The notes: a model not told the origin generated them from the letters alone. DNA of 64,000 nt from Silurus meridionalis (GCF_014805685.1 NC_060900.1:9225450-9289449); one strand, 5' to 3'. Positions 34,581 through 46,425 are shown, counted from the first letter of the stretch. Numbers and translations: made by a program.

Positions 34581-34850
34581 TTAACCTAGCCATGCCCATA
34601 CACACTAGTCAGGGACTGGTCAGTCTGGTGTGATTGGACACTCATTCCCAAAGCGTTGCAACACAGCTCAGGTTATTGAAAGAGAATGTCTTTAGGTTAC
34701 TTATGTAAGCCTTTTGACTAATTACATACATTATTTCAGAGCGTGGAAAATGCAGTAGAGTACCCAAAGTGTTGCGACGCAGCATCTTGTTTCATCAGGA
34801 ACTAGGCTACATATGTAACCTAGAGACATTCTCACTTTGATCTGTCCTGA

Positions 34851-35162
34851 ACCCCAAGGTCCTTAGCAATGTTCTGTGATAATTGGAACCAATGCAAGTT
34901 TTTAAGCACCTGACCTTGCTTGGTCAGGATTGATTCAGGATCAAACCAAGTAACATCACTGAGAATTCAGTCAGCATTCCTTAAAACTGGAGTGCCTGTA
35001 CCAGTTGAGGGACAGATCAAGTGGAGAGGGAAGGAGTCTTAACTATTCCTTTCAACTTATTCTTCGACGGCCTGTCTCCTTTTCCCACTGGTCTAAACCA
35101 CTTTAGATTGCTGTTATGTAATTGGACTTCTAAAAACATTAGCATTCTGTCTGACACTTGCT
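34851..35162. other. Spacer, nothing recognised
   Basis: No coding family seen between the DIRS1-like relic and a Gypsy fragment. Confidence 0.4.
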
Positions 35163-35905
35163 ATGGTCATTTCCACTAAAACAGTTACTGTTATGCCTAG
35201 TACTTCATATGTCTCCAAAAGGTTAGATCCACACATTTTCAAGTTTGGTGATTCTCCTATTCCTGTTGAATATTGTAACAGGCTTAGAATGAAGGTAGCA
35301 GAATGTGGAAATGTGTTTTTCCTTGAAGAGTGGAATGTGGGAGGTGCCAAATATTCGGCTGAGTGATTGCAGGCCATTTAAGGTGTGATCCAGGCATATT
35401 GCACCCACAGATATTGACAACATACAAAAGATATGCTGCCAGCATCATAACTAAATTTAGAAGCTTTTATGGCTTGCCCATAGTTATTGCCTGAAAGAAG
35501 AACAGAGCTATTTGTATGTATATAGACTACCAGACATTGAATTTCAGAACAATACCTGATCAATATATCACTCCTAAAATAGATGATGCTCTGAATTGTC
35601 TGGCTGGAAGCAAATAGTTCTGTTTTTGATTGCGTAGTGGCTACTATCAAATTGAGATGGCAGAAGAGGACCGGGTAAAAACAGCATTCATCTGTCCACT
35701 AGGGTTTTACCAGTTTATATGCATGTCAAATGGGATTACTGGGGCTCAATTCAGCCACATTGTTTTGGTCCATACCCTAGAAGAGCATGAGGAGAGGCTA
35801 CTGAAAGTGTTGGATTGGCTGTTAGAATATGTGCTAAAAGTATGTACAGATAAATGCCAATTTTGTCAATCAAAAGTCAAAGATGTCCACAGAGAAACCA
35901 TGGAA
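35163..35905 (+). pseudogene. Gypsy retrotransposon fragment A (RT N-terminus and palm)
   Basis: Frames read RLDPHIFKFGDSPIPVEYCN and AECGNVFFLEEWNVGGAKYS, the segment before RT in one fish Gypsy lineage. They continue with ITPKIDDALNCLAGSK at 35570 and SGYYQIEMAEEDRVKTAFIC, CPLGFYQFICMSNGITGAQF. The YLDD box is lost, since the sequence jumps from about 35775 to HTLEEHEERLLKVLDWLLEY. An RTE LINE starts right after DKCQFCQSKVKDVH. It is a different Gypsy lineage from the one starting at 38.1 kb. Confidence 0.82.
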
Positions 35906-38092
35906 AGGAGAAGTGTAGGAGAGTGGAGGTTAGGGTTGGTACTTTAAATGTTGGTACTATGACTGGTAAAGGGGAAGAGTTAGCTGATACGATGGAGCAG
36001 AGAAAGGTTGACGTGTTGTGTGTATAGAAAAACAAGTGCCTATGTTCCACAAGTGGGTTGTGAGATTAACTTGAAAGAAAAATTATAGATGAAATGGTGG
36101 AGAGTGTGCCTAGGAATGAAAGATTTGTAATTGGGGCAGGCTTCAATAGGCATGCTGGGAGGGGAAAAGAGGAGATTAGGAGGTGATGGGTAGGTATGGC
36201 CTTAAGGAAATGAATGTGGAAGGGCAAATGGTGGTTGATTTTGCCAAAAGGATGGACATGGCAGTGGTAAATACTTATTTTAAGTAAAAAGGAGGAGAAT
36301 AGGGTGACGTATAAGAGCGGAGGAAGGTGCACACAGGTGGACCATGTTCTATGTAGGAGATGCAACCTGAATGAGATTGGAGAATCAGGGGACAGTGTAG
36401 CTAGACAGCATCGAATGGTGGTCTGTAGGATGGTTTTGGAGGTGAAGAAGAAGAGGAGGAGAGTGAGAACTAAAAGAAGAATAAGATGGTGAAAACAAAA
36501 GGAGGAAGAATATAGTATGAGATTTAGGGAATCCTCTGAAATGTGTTGACTAGAGAAGAGTGTGTTGAGAAGATGGAGGAGTATTTTGAGCAGCTGATGA
36601 ATGAGAAAAATGAGAGCAAGAGAGAGAGCAGGTTGGATGGTGTGGAGATGGTGAAGCTGGAAGTGGATAGGATTAGTAAGGAGGAAGTGAGTGCAGCGAT
36701 TAAGAGGAAGAAGAGTGGAAAATTGGTTAGACCAGATGACATACTGGTAGAAGCATTAAGATGTTTAGGAGAGATGGCAGTGGTGTTTCTAACAAGATTG
36801 TTTAACAGGATTTTGAAAGGTGAGAGGATGCCTGAGGAATGGAGTAGGTGTGTGCTGGTACCGATCTTTTAGAATAAGGGAGATGTGCAGACCTGCAGTA
36901 ACTACAGTGGAATTAAGGTGATCAGTCACACCATGTAGTTATGGGAAAGAGTAGTGGAAGCCAAGCTGAGAGAAAAGGTGCGGGCAACAGTATGGTTTAA
37001 TGCCTAGAAAGAGCACCACAGACGAATTATTTTCTTTGAGAATGTTGATGGAGAAGTATAGAGAAGGTCAGACCGAGTTGCATTGTGTGTTTGTATATTT
37101 ACGTACGAAAGGGTGGCGAGAGAGTTGTGATATTGTATAAAGAAGTCAGGTGTGTCAGAGAAGTATGTGGGACATGTATGAGGACAGTGTGAGAGCAGTG
37201 AAGTGTGCAGTAGGAACGACAGACTGGTTCAAGGTAAAGGTTGAACTGCATCAAGGATCGGCTCTGAGTCCTTTCCTTTTTGCAGTGGTGATGGACAGGT
37301 TGATGGACGAGGTCAGACAGGAGTCTTTTTGGACTATGATGTTTGCAGATGATATTGTGGTTTGTGGTGAGTAGGGAGCAGGTTGAGAAGAGCCTGGAGA
37401 GGGGGAGGTATGAACTGGAGAAAAGGGGAATGAAAGTCAGTAGGAGTAAGACAGAGTGCATGTGTGTAAATGAGAGGGCAGGCAGTGGAGTGGTGCAGAT
37501 TGCATGGAGAAGGTGGACTTGTTCAAGTAACTGGAGTCAACAGTGCAAAGTAATGGGGAGTGTGTTAGAGAAGAAAAGAGTGCAGGAAGGGTGAAGTGGG
37601 TGGAGAAGAGTGGCAGGATTGCTTTATGATAGAAGGGTATCTGCAAGAGTAAAAGGGAAAGTTTATAGGACTGTGGTAAGAGCTGCTATGTTGTATGGTT
37701 TAGAGACAGTGGCACTGAGTAAAAGACAGGAGGTGGAGCTGGAGGTATCAGAGCTGAAGATGTTAAGGTTTTCGTTGGGAGTGATGAGGATGGAATGAGT
37801 TTATTAGAGGAACAGCACATGTAGGAAGTTTTGGAGACAAGCGACAAGGTGAGAAAGGCAACTTGAGATGGTTTGGACATGTGCAGAGGAGGGACATGGG
37901 TTATATTGGTAGGAGAATGCTAAGGATAGAGCCACCAGGAAGGATAAAAAGAGGAAGGCTAAGGATGAGGTTAATGGATGTGGTGAGGGAAGACATGCAG
38001 GTAGTTGGTTTGAAAGAGGCAGGTGGGTATGTAGATGGATGATCCGCTGTGGTGACCCCTAATGGGAGAAGCCAAAAGAAGAAGAAGAAGTA
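35905..38092 (+). mobile_element. RTE-type LINE, second copy, internally deleted
   Basis: Starts with VGTLNVGTMTGKGEELADTM-like text at 35940-36000 (endonuclease beginning). It skips part of the endonuclease near 36028-36045, continues with KSGGRCTQVDHVLCRRCNLN at 36310, and ends with GATGATCCGCTGTGGTGACC and a (GAA)n tail at 38080-38092. Same family as the minus-strand copy at 17.8-23.4 kb. Confidence 0.88.
36543..38060 (+). pseudogene. RTE LINE reverse transcriptase, second copy
   Basis: Successive broken frames give IKRKKSGKLVRPDDILVEAL and ERMPEEWSRCVLVPIF (36700-36872), then VKVELHQGSALSPFLFAVVM with ESFWTMMFADDIVVCGE (37225-37374, FADD box), KRGMKVSRSKTECMCVNERA (37420-37480) and GKVYRTVVRAAMLYGLETVA (37650-37710). 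The last segment encodes RWFGHVQRRDMGYIGRRMLR-like text near 37865-37925. Frameshifts and at least one stop (36871) show it is inactive. Confidence 0.86.
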
Positions 38093-38159
38093 GAGTAAGA
38101 GTGGGTTAAAATGATGCAGCTTTTTTTTATGCAAGAGAAACATCAATATCACTGAACAA

Positions 38160-38970
38160 GCTGATGAGATAATCAGTCATCTAATGGGCAGGGCAAAAAA
38201 CATAGTAAAGGTAGCTTTGCATAGTAACTCTACATTAGACTGCAAACATCACCCTGACATCACCTATAGCATACTTAACCAACACTTCAGTGAGGTGTCC
38301 TATTCTAGTAAGCCGCTTGCTGATTTCGATAGCACATTACCTAAACATGGTTAGAATCCTTTGGATTATTTGCTTCATTTAAACAAGGCAGTGGATATTG
38401 GCAGTGAAAATCTTGGAGCTCAAGGGGGAAGAATAAACAATTTGAAATCTGAGGTTGCAATGATGTTTGTGAGGAATTGTCCAGTTACTGAACTGGCACG
38501 CGTTTTCAAAATGCATCTGTTAGAAAACTGGACGGCGAAGGATATCCAGGAGCTTTTAGACAGTTTCTAGCATGAACAAAAGTCCAGAGCAAGCACTGAT
38601 GCATATTCAGCTGGTAAAAATGCTCAGATATCCTTACAAAAATATGAAAATGTTGATATTGGTCCTGAGGCTGTACTATAATGCTTTAACCAGCAGACCT
38701 GGTAAACCTAAACCCGATGCAGTAGAGCTGTCCGGTTTGAATAGAATGGCTGATATGCTGGCGCAGCTTTTTGATGTTTTAAAGAAAAAGAAAGAAAAAA
38801 AGCCTGCATATGTGTCATTTGGGAAAACACATGGAAAAAAGGGATGTAGTATTTGCAGTGACACAACACATACTACTATTGACCATTGTAGATCTGATCA
38901 CTTGTGTTTTAAATGTCATGCTGCTGGTCATTCCAAACGTTTCTGTACTAAAAAGGCTTCACTTTGCGTC
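38160..38970 (+). pseudogene. Gag of Gypsy B with zinc knuckle
   Basis: The plus strand reads ADEIISHLMGRAKNIVKVAL from 38162, then LDYLLHLNKAVDIGSENLG and a helical capsid-like region to about 38570. After a stop, the next frame holds MNKSPEQALMHIQLVKML. It ends with two Cys/His motifs: CSICSDTTHTTIDHC and CFKCHAAGHSKRFC (CX2CX4HX4C zinc knuckle, about 38910-38950). Gag packages element RNA. Two stops (38353-38355 and 38568-38570) break it. Confidence 0.82.
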
Positions 38971-39149
38971 CTGTCTCAGGTACATGTAGTGATAGGAGTC
39001 ACCTGCATTCAGAGAGGGGAAGTGTGGGTGATTCTGAAAAATCCCTCAATGTTAATACTGACTTTAAAGCTTTATTTCTTTCCATTAAGGACGTTTGTCC
39101 CAATTTGCAAAGAGTTGTTTTTCAGAATATACAACACATTGCATGTTCA

Positions 39150-39942
39150 GATACACTTTTCTACACTCCTGTTCTTAATAATGACTCAGTCACTGTCAAA
39201 GCAATGTTGGATACTGGCTCTATGGCCTGTACCTTAAGTCAGGGGTCCCCTTTTTTGCGCCACGGACTGGTTTAATGTCGGACAATATTTTCATGGACCG
39301 GTTTAATATCGAACAATACTTTCATGGACTGGCCTTTAAGGTGGGGCAGATAAATGCAACAAAATAAAATGATACGACCGGCATAAAAACTGGTATTTCC
39401 TAAATCTAATAATAAACGTGAATCCACTGTGTTGTTGTTTGTTCATTTTTGGGGGTTTGAAATTAGCGGTAATGTATTATGTGTTAGAGGCCGGAGCAGC
39501 CCCTTTAAGAAGGCATAGGATGTAGGTAAGACATGTGACCGAGGCATCATGACATGCATCAAGACTAAGTCATGGACAGATGAGGTGGAGAGAATCCCTT
39601 AATTTTTCAAAATAAAACATTGTTCAGAATCAGATAATAAATAAAACAGAAATAATGTAAGTTATGTATTCTTTCTGTACGGCCCGGTACCAATTGACCC
39701 GGGGGTTGGGGACCATTGCCTTAAGTGACACAGTCTTCAGTAAGCTGAGAGAACATCATGTTTTGGATGCAGTTAAGGAGGAGGACACAGATGTAGTTTT
39801 AATTGGATGTGGTGGCAAACCGGTGTTCTCAAAAAGTATGCTTGAACTTAAACTGGATGTTTATAGCTGTTATTTTATTATCCCATGTCTTGTTGTTCCA
39901 GGTCAAAAAGATGACCTAATTTTGGGAACAAAATGTCATTAA
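39150..39942 (+). pseudogene. Aspartic protease of Gypsy B, split by a hAT-like insertion
   Basis: The left part contains VKAMLDTGSMACTLS, with the DTG active-site motif at about 39210. The right part begins ALSDTVFSKLREHHVL at 39718, continues VVLIGCGGKPVFSKSMLELK and ends IIPCLVVPGQKDDLILGTKC, the flap-side and C-terminal segments of a retropepsin. The reading frame on both sides of the insertion agrees once one target duplication is discounted. The domain was therefore open when the hAT-like element arrived. Confidence 0.85.
39240..39718. mobile_element. hAT-like non-autonomous element
   Basis: Ends CAGGGGTCCCC and, complemented, CAATGGTCCCC. The 8-bp duplication CCTTAAGT sits at 39232-39239 and 39719-39726, the length expected for hAT. 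No coding capacity. Internal text (CGCCACGGACTGG, TTGGGGACC) is typical of a common vertebrate family. Confidence 0.92.
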
Positions 39943-40693
39943 GCATATTGTCCACTGACTGAAAAAATCACACAGATATTGAGAATTAATCTCTGCACCC
40001 AGCAAACATAATCGAGAGTGTGATGAGTTCTTGTCGATGTTGGCTGCCGTACAATCATGGACATGTCCTGATCTTGTCAGTACAGCAACGCTTAACCATG
40101 CAATAAAACATTTGCCTGGTCAAGAACACCTAGTTTGGGGTAAACCTTCTGTAAAATCCTGTGGCCAACTAGGCAGTACTGTTTTGTTGGAACCATCTAG
40201 ACTTTTTTTCTGCCACTAGAAATGTTCTGGTGGGTCGTGTTGTCACTCTGCTTTAGGGTGATGGCTGCATACCACTTAAGTTGATCAATCCTAGTGACAA
40301 GCCAATGACGCTTATGCGGAACTCTAAAGTGGCCAATGTTTATCCTTGCATTGCGTTGGATCATGTGTGTAAAACAGAGTCTGGGTTTTCGCTTGTTCGA
40401 CTGTTTAGGAGTCATTGGTTGAGATGGATATGTCTGAAGGCTCAGACAATGTGGCATAAAGACCACTGATCAAGAGTCTTGTGAAGTTTCTGGGCCCTGG
40501 AAGATAAAGAGCTCTGATCTAGTTCTTGAATATGAGTAAATTTTTTCAAGACATTCTCTTGATTGCGGTGAAGTCAGGGGTTTTGTATATAGAATATGTC
40601 TGTTTGAAGAAAGACTGTTTTGTTTACCCTTTAAGTGAGTTCACCCTTCACAGCATCAGAAGTGGCTCTGGCTGAGATGGAGAGAAAAATAAT

Positions 40694-41310
40694 GTGAAAG
40701 ATGCACACCCCTTTCCTCATCAAGAACACTGTCTTGTAGCACTTGGAGGCAATTCATTGTTTAGTACAATGGATCTGACTTTTGCATATTACAATACCCC
40801 ATTACATGAAGACGACAAGAAGTACTCTGCATTCACTACACCAATAGGGTTGCACAAACATAACTGTCTTCCACAAGGCAATTATAACTCAACTGCTAGT
40901 TTCATGCGAATGATGAGAGTGGTATAACCACCAGAATTTCGTTTCATTGTTCACCTGTATGACATAATGGTCTTTTCACCTGACAAAAACATTGCATTAC
41001 AAGAGCTTGAAATGGTTTTTGGAATGTTTAAAAAACACAATTTGAAATCCAAAGATAAAAAAAACAAAGAAATGTAATTTATTAAGGCGCTCTGTGGAGT
41101 TTCTTGGTCACTTGATTTCGGAGGACGGTGTCTCCACAGATCCTGGAAAGGTTGGCGTGATTGCTAAGATTACTTCTGCAGATTTAATGTGCCCTGATTG
41201 TGTTACTCAATCAGTTAAAAAAAAAATCTATCTTTTCTTGGTCTTGTCATGTGGTACCAATGTTTCATTGAGAATTGTTCATCCCTTGCACACCCACTTT
41301 ATGCTTTAAC
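40694..41310 (+). pseudogene. Reverse transcriptase of Gypsy B
   Basis: Frame 40694-40927 holds SLFSTMDLTFAYYNTPLHED and KKYSAFTTPIGLHKHNCLPQ. The YxDD box region follows in another frame near 40950-40985 as LYDIMVFSPDKN, where the usual LDDLLVF is altered, so catalysis is lost. Frame 41094-41160 reads MEFLGHLISEDGVSTDPGKV, the thumb-connection start. Stops and frame changes throughout. Confidence 0.84.
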
Positions 41311-41339
41311 TAGTGGTGTGAAGAAAGGTAGAGGTGGGA

Positions 41340-42090
41340 GTCACAAAGGCGCTACATCGTTCAGAAAACCTACTCCTGATGATTGGCCTTCAGCCTGTGA
41401 GGTGGCTTTGTCTGCTTTGAAGACAGCTCTGCTTTCCCACACACCCTGACTTTTCCAGGCCCTTTATCCTAGCTACTGATGCTTTATTTGAAGGGTTGGG
41501 TGCTGTGCTTTCGCAACTATGTACTGGAGAATGCAAAGCTTGACTCATCGGGTTTGCGAGTAAATCACTATCCAGGGCACAAGCCAGAAATCCAGCACAT
41601 CACCTTGAGTTCATTGCACTTAATTGGGCTGTATGTGATACAGTTAGCCATTGGCTTAAAGGGCACCGGTTCACAGCTAAGACAGATAATAATCCCCTGA
41701 CGCATATCTTCACCAAATGGAGACTTGATGCCTGTGAACAAAGGTGTGTGGCTATACTTTCAATTCAAGTCAAGTCAAGTTTATTTCTATAGCGCTTTTC
41801 ACAACAGACATTGTCTCAAAGCAGCTTTACAGAAATCAACAGTCAAGGTGAATGGTGTGCATTTATCCCTGATGAGGAAAAACTCCCTTAGATGTTATGA
41901 GGAAGAAACCTTGAGAGGAACCAGACTCAAAAGGGGAACCCATTCTCATTTGGGTGAACCCATACTCATTTGGGGATCATATACTTTCCACCTTTGAATT
42001 TGACATTAAAAATATTTGTGGGCCAAAGAACACAATAGCTGACACTTTAAATAGGCAACCTTTTGTTGATGGTCGTGTTGGCTACCGCAT
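41340..42090 (+). pseudogene. RNase H region of Gypsy B, interrupted
   Basis: Readable in pieces: RKPTPDDWPSACEVALSALK (41365-41425), RPFILATDALFEGLGAVLSQ (41458-41517, first Asp), LDACEQRCVAILS just before 41762, and FEFDIKNICGPKNTIADTLN (41992-42051), ending RQPFVDG. The 218-bp insertion splits ILS from TFEF, and the frame is the same on both sides. Confidence 0.84.
41762..41979 (+). repeat. 218-bp interspersed repeat with 9-bp target duplication
   Basis: TATACTTTC occurs at 41753-41761 and 41980-41988. The insert starts AATTCAAGTCAAGTCAAGTT and contains ATAGCGCTTTTCACAACAGA and AAGCAGCTTTACAGAAAT. A reverse-oriented relative lies at 54656-54915. No inverted termini; a retroposed LINE/SINE-type end is most likely. 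Confidence 0.88.
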
Positions 42091-42539
42091 AGTTTGGGAA
42101 CCTTATGTCAAGTTGGTAGCAGAGTCAGAGCTCTGTGCAAGATGCAAGATGCTTTCCAGTTGTCAAATGCCAGTCAGTGAGTAGTTGACAGTGTGGAAGT
42201 TTTGCCGGGTGCCTGTGATGGGCAGGAGGTCAATTCGGGTGTGGATGTGTGTGGTAGTTGTTCAAATGTAGAAGTGGCTGCTGTTTTTTCTAACCTTCTT
42301 CATTGGGATTAGGGAGCAAAATTGTTTGCTACTCCTCTGTCTGAATTTGTCCTGACATTGGTTTTAATGCTCTTTCTCCATACTCTCATCAAGAACTGAG
42401 AGACAGACAGCTTAAGGATGAGCATTTGAAGAGGTTGAAACACAATGTTGACCTTAAACGCAGGCCCTCAAGACGTGGGCGTGTGGGTGAAAAGACCATT
42501 TAAGACGTCACAAAAGATTCCAATATATGGTGCCTTTTT

Positions 42540-43150
42540 CTCTCAGAACCGAAATTTTGAGGGGTTGTCATGATGAGGCAGGACACCAAGGCAGGTATCA
42601 CACTCTTCACCTGTCTCACCTGTCAGCGTTTTTACTGGATAGGGATTGAAAGAGATGTCTGTGAGTATGTGAAAGTTTGTGTCATTGTGTGCTTGCAAAG
42701 GCACCAGTACCAGAAGGTCAGCCTTTACTGGAGAGGATTAAGTCTTTTGCTTCGCTTGAATTAGTTTTTATTGATTTTTGGACAGCCAAGTACTCTTAGA
42801 ATAGTTCTGTTGACGTCACTGACTTTTTTACGAAGCTTGCACATGCTTTTCATTGTTCAGATCAGTTTGCCAAATCAGTGGTGAAGAAGCATTCGGATAA
42901 CTATATCTGTTATTATGGTTTCCCAGACCCATCCACTGACCAAGGTGCGAATTATTTTTGCGAGCTCTTCAGACACTTGTTTGACTTTTCTGGGATAGAC
43001 AAATGTCACAAACAACCCAATGGGTAATAGCTCTGTTGAAAGGTTTAATCAGACACTGGGTAATATGATAGGGGCCATAGAGCCAAGACCAAAGCATGAT
43101 TGGCCCCAGATACTTCACACACTGACTTTTTAGTACAGTTGTACTGCATA
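42540..43150 (+). pseudogene. Integrase of Gypsy B
   Basis: A zinc-finger-like start is readable near 42560-42600 (LRGCHDEAGHQGRYHTL) with the CC half near 42680-42700. Core sequence appears as FVLIDFWTAKYS near 42770-42795 and STDQGANYFCELFRHLFD at 42935-42985 (second Asp). SSVERFNQTLGNMIGAIEP-like text at 43030-43085 carries the catalytic Glu. Several stops interrupt it. Confidence 0.78.
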
Positions 43151-43456
43151 TGAGACGACAGAGTTTGCTGCATTTTATTTAATGTTTGGTCATATGCCAA
43201 GACTGCAGGTTGACATGATTTTTAAGAGTGTATTTAGGGATGACCTGACTCTCTTGCCAGGTATGTTGTATCTCTGAACCGAGACTTGAAGGATGCTCTT
43301 GCTGTTGCTGAGGCCAACACTGGTAGAGAACAGTCTCGCCAGGCCAGGATGTACAATCACAGGCATAAGGGTGTGAACATCAAAGTTGGGGACAGGGCTC
43401 TGTTAGCCAATATGAGTGAGCGTGGCAAAAGCAAACTTTCAGACAAGTAGGAGGGT

Positions 43457-44041
43457 GTGGTATATACTGTGGTTGATCAGGATTCCAGGACTCACATTTA
43501 CAAGATAAAACACCCTGTATCAGGTCATCTCAAAGTATTGCACAGTAATATACTTTTTTGTATGAATTTTCTCCCTTTATGTGATGTTGTGGGGGCTACT
43601 GGTAAGGAGAGTGTGTTTTCTGTGGGTGATGATGTTTCCAATGATGGCTCAATGGCTTTTGACAATTCGGTGTCTAATAGTGAAAGTCCTGAAGTTTTTG
43701 GATCTGTGATTGATAGTGGTCCCAAGATGGAGAAGTCATGTAATGCCCATGATTTATCTGTCACTGCAAATGTGCCGCCGCAAAGTGTGATTCATGGAAG
43801 TACTCTTTGGGACCATCCAGTTCATCAGGGACGTCCTGATCAGGCCAATGTCTGCAATCCTAATTTTGCTGTTAATGGCACGGTGGGTGGTACTGAGTTG
43901 TCAGGTTGTAGATCAAGGTTTGATAGATTCTTGAAACCAGTGAATTGCTTCATTTTTTCTATGAACCAGCAGACTCTGTTCAACACCAGACAACAGAATA
44001 ATGGTAAATGGTCTTTTTCTGTTCTTTATTCAAAACATTAG
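43457..44041 (+). pseudogene. Integrase C-terminus and tail of Gypsy B
   Basis: A 194-residue frame begins VYTVVDQDSRTHIYKIKHPV and SGHLKVLHSNILF, the SH3-like end of Gypsy integrases; the preceding GDRALLANMSERGKSKLSD segment lies at 43392-43440 before a stop at 43447. The remaining 150 residues (Ser/Asp/Gly-rich) resemble the poorly conserved tails of these polyproteins and show no domain. Confidence 0.72.
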
Positions 44042-45289
44042 AGTGCACAGTTTAGATTGTTATGTCAATTTTGGTGTGCATACAGATATAAGTTGCCAGG
44101 ATGAAGTGTAGAAGGCACTTTATTTGGGTCATGATTAAGAAGAAGTTATATGAACAGTTTTTACTGATCAATAGCATTTTTCTAAGATAGGCAATTTTGG
44201 GATTTTGTGTGGGAGTTTTGGCACATTCAGTAAAGTAAAATGTAACAGAAAGAAAATATATTTATTTTGAATGGTGCCAAAATACCTTTCTAGCTGTGAA
44301 ACAGTTATTTCTATTATATAAATATTGTTTGTGTAATTCATGTAGCATGTGCAAGTTTCCTGCTTAGGCATGATGTCCAAGCATGATGTTGTCAGTCTTA
44401 ACAGTCCCAACACATTTCTCAAAACAATCCCCAATCTTACCATGCTTCCTGGTTCCTACTGGTATGTTTACTTTCCTCTGGTGCAGCTGTTTATCATTTC
44501 TGCTAAAGTGAAAACAATATCTTGATCATGATTTTCTCCAGATGACAGGACCAGCAGATGAATTGTGAGTTAAGCTCAGTGGTAAAGCTTTACATGTATG
44601 AGTATAGATTGACTTTCTTAGTGTGGACTGAGGAATCTAACCATTATATGGTTAAAACCGTCCTGCTTCCTTGTTTTGGGTTTCTCGGTGCACTGTGAAC
44701 TGCTCAAGCCAGTAAGTCAGTTAACTGTCAGATATTGTCCACTTAATGCTAAAATAGTAATGTTGTGTTTTTATCTTTTCGTAATTAAGAAGTGAGAAAC
44801 CCGAGAGCCATTGTACTGGGTTGTCTATGGGTCACTGAAGCTCTGGTGCTGCATTTTTGTACCACGTGTGTTAACAGACAACATGTGTTTCATATTTTCA
44901 TTAGTGTGTTTGTTTTAGTGTTCAACACTCTGATGATCAGCTGGGAGGTGGCCTTATAAAATGCTGCCATATATTTCTTTTTTTCTGAGGGGTTCTAAGA
45001 TCTGAATCATTACTTAACAGTCATCAGCGTGCTTAGAGGTCATGTGTTTCTTTTTTCTTTCCCCAGACCTGGAGTTCAAGCAGACTTGGGTATTGGTATA
45101 TGGAATTTATTTGCTTTTATGTGATTTTTTTGCTTTTTTGCATTAAATTTCACTTTAGAATTTTTCATCTTTGGGAACAAGTTACACCTCCTGGCGCCAC
45201 ACATGCAATGCCTCTCTGTCCCCTTTTACTCAGTGTAAAATAAGGTTGGGGTTGACATCGTTCAACCCACTAGACATTGTTCAACCCAC
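44042..45289. other. Unassigned, possibly 3' LTR region of Gypsy B
   Basis: No coding family and no second copy in the window to prove an LTR. TTCAACCCACTAGACATTG-type short direct repeats lie at 45260-45290. Confidence 0.35.
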
Positions 45290-45501
45290 CAGAGGTGGCA
45301 AAAGTACACACATCCATTACTTAAGTAGAAGTACAGATACTCATGTTTTAAAATACTCGGGTAAAAGTTGAAGTTCTGACTATACCTTTTTACTTAAGTG
45401 AAAGTAAAGAAGTCTTGGCTCGGACATGGACTTAAGTAAAAAGTAGTTATTACTTCTACCCGTTTTAGCTGTTAACTGGACCTCACATCATATTAATATT
45501 T

Positions 45502-45643
<142 letters not shown>

Positions 45644-45711
45644 ACATTGTCATTGCATAGTACAGGTACACAGCAACGAAATGCAGTTTGGCATCTACCA
45701 GAAGTGAAAAA

Positions 45712-45735
45712 AGGGTTAGGGTTAACCCTAACCCT
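45712..45735. repeat. Head-to-head telomere-type palindrome
   Basis: (AGGGTT)2 followed directly by (AACCCT)2, a perfect 24-bp palindrome centred on GTTAAC. Confidence 0.9.
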
Positions 45736-45783
45736 AGCAATCGTGCAAATAGTGCAGATAAATATGTAGCATATTTACAGCAT

Positions 45784-45786
<3 letters not shown>

Positions 45787-45849
<63 letters not shown>
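45787..45849. repeat. (AT)n microsatellite
   Basis: AT run in the L2 fragment. Confidence 0.97.
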
Positions 45850-45851
<2 letters not shown>

Positions 45852-46425
45852 CATATGTACAGTGATTAAATATAAAAGCTACAACGGTGCAGATATGTGT
45901 GGACAGCATTAAGAGCCTTTGCTATGTTTCCACACGGACAGTTAATGAGGTGATACCGGAGAAAGTGCACCTCTTCAAGTCAAGAAGCTTTTATATATAA
46001 ATATATATAATCATAGACATTTTACAGATATGAATGATGTATTGTTTTTATCTGTAGGATCAATAAAGACAGTAATTTATGTTCGTGTCACCATTATGAG
46101 GGAAAAACCCACAAAACGCCACCCAGATGATAAATTGTGTAAAACATGGCGGATTTGGTGTTTGATTTGAGACTTTGGGCAAAAATAAAACAAAAGTTTA
46201 CTGATTAAAAATAATTTATTTATTGTATATCTAAGTAAAGAAGGGACGTCGTGAATAAGTGTATGTTTTTTGCTGGAGGTTTTAATTTCGCCTCTTTTAT
46301 ATTTAGTTATTTATTTATGTATTTGTACTTTTTATAAAAATGGTAAAAACAGAAATGCGCGCTGAATTGATAGCGTGTTAATAACATCTAGTGCCCTTTA
46401 CAATAATTTTAATTTTGACAGCTAA

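Larger units (their letters stand above)
32376..34850 (+). mobile_element. DIRS1-like retrotransposon relic
   Basis: Reverse transcriptase, RNase H and tyrosine recombinase remnants follow one another on the plus strand, the order of DIRS1-type elements, which integrate through a tyrosine recombinase and not a DDE integrase. Repeated sequence near the end (CCAAAGCGTTGCAACACAGC at about 34649 and CAAAGTGTTGCGACGCAGCA at about 34768) fits the complementary terminal structures of the family. Both termini are ill defined. Confidence 0.8.
38093..44041 (+). mobile_element. Gypsy retrotransposon B, degenerate, with two insertions
   Basis: Gag, protease, reverse transcriptase, RNase H and integrase remnants follow in the ordinary Gypsy order. 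A hAT-like element (39240-39718) and a 218-bp retro-inserted repeat (41762-41979) interrupt it, each with target duplications. LTRs were not identified; the 5' side is cut by the RTE LINE and the 3' end may lie beyond 44041. Confidence 0.82.

Noticed and set aside
35163..44041. One single Gypsy element split by the RTE LINE
   Set aside because: The part left of the LINE is RT of one lineage, and the right part starts again with gag and has an RT of another type.
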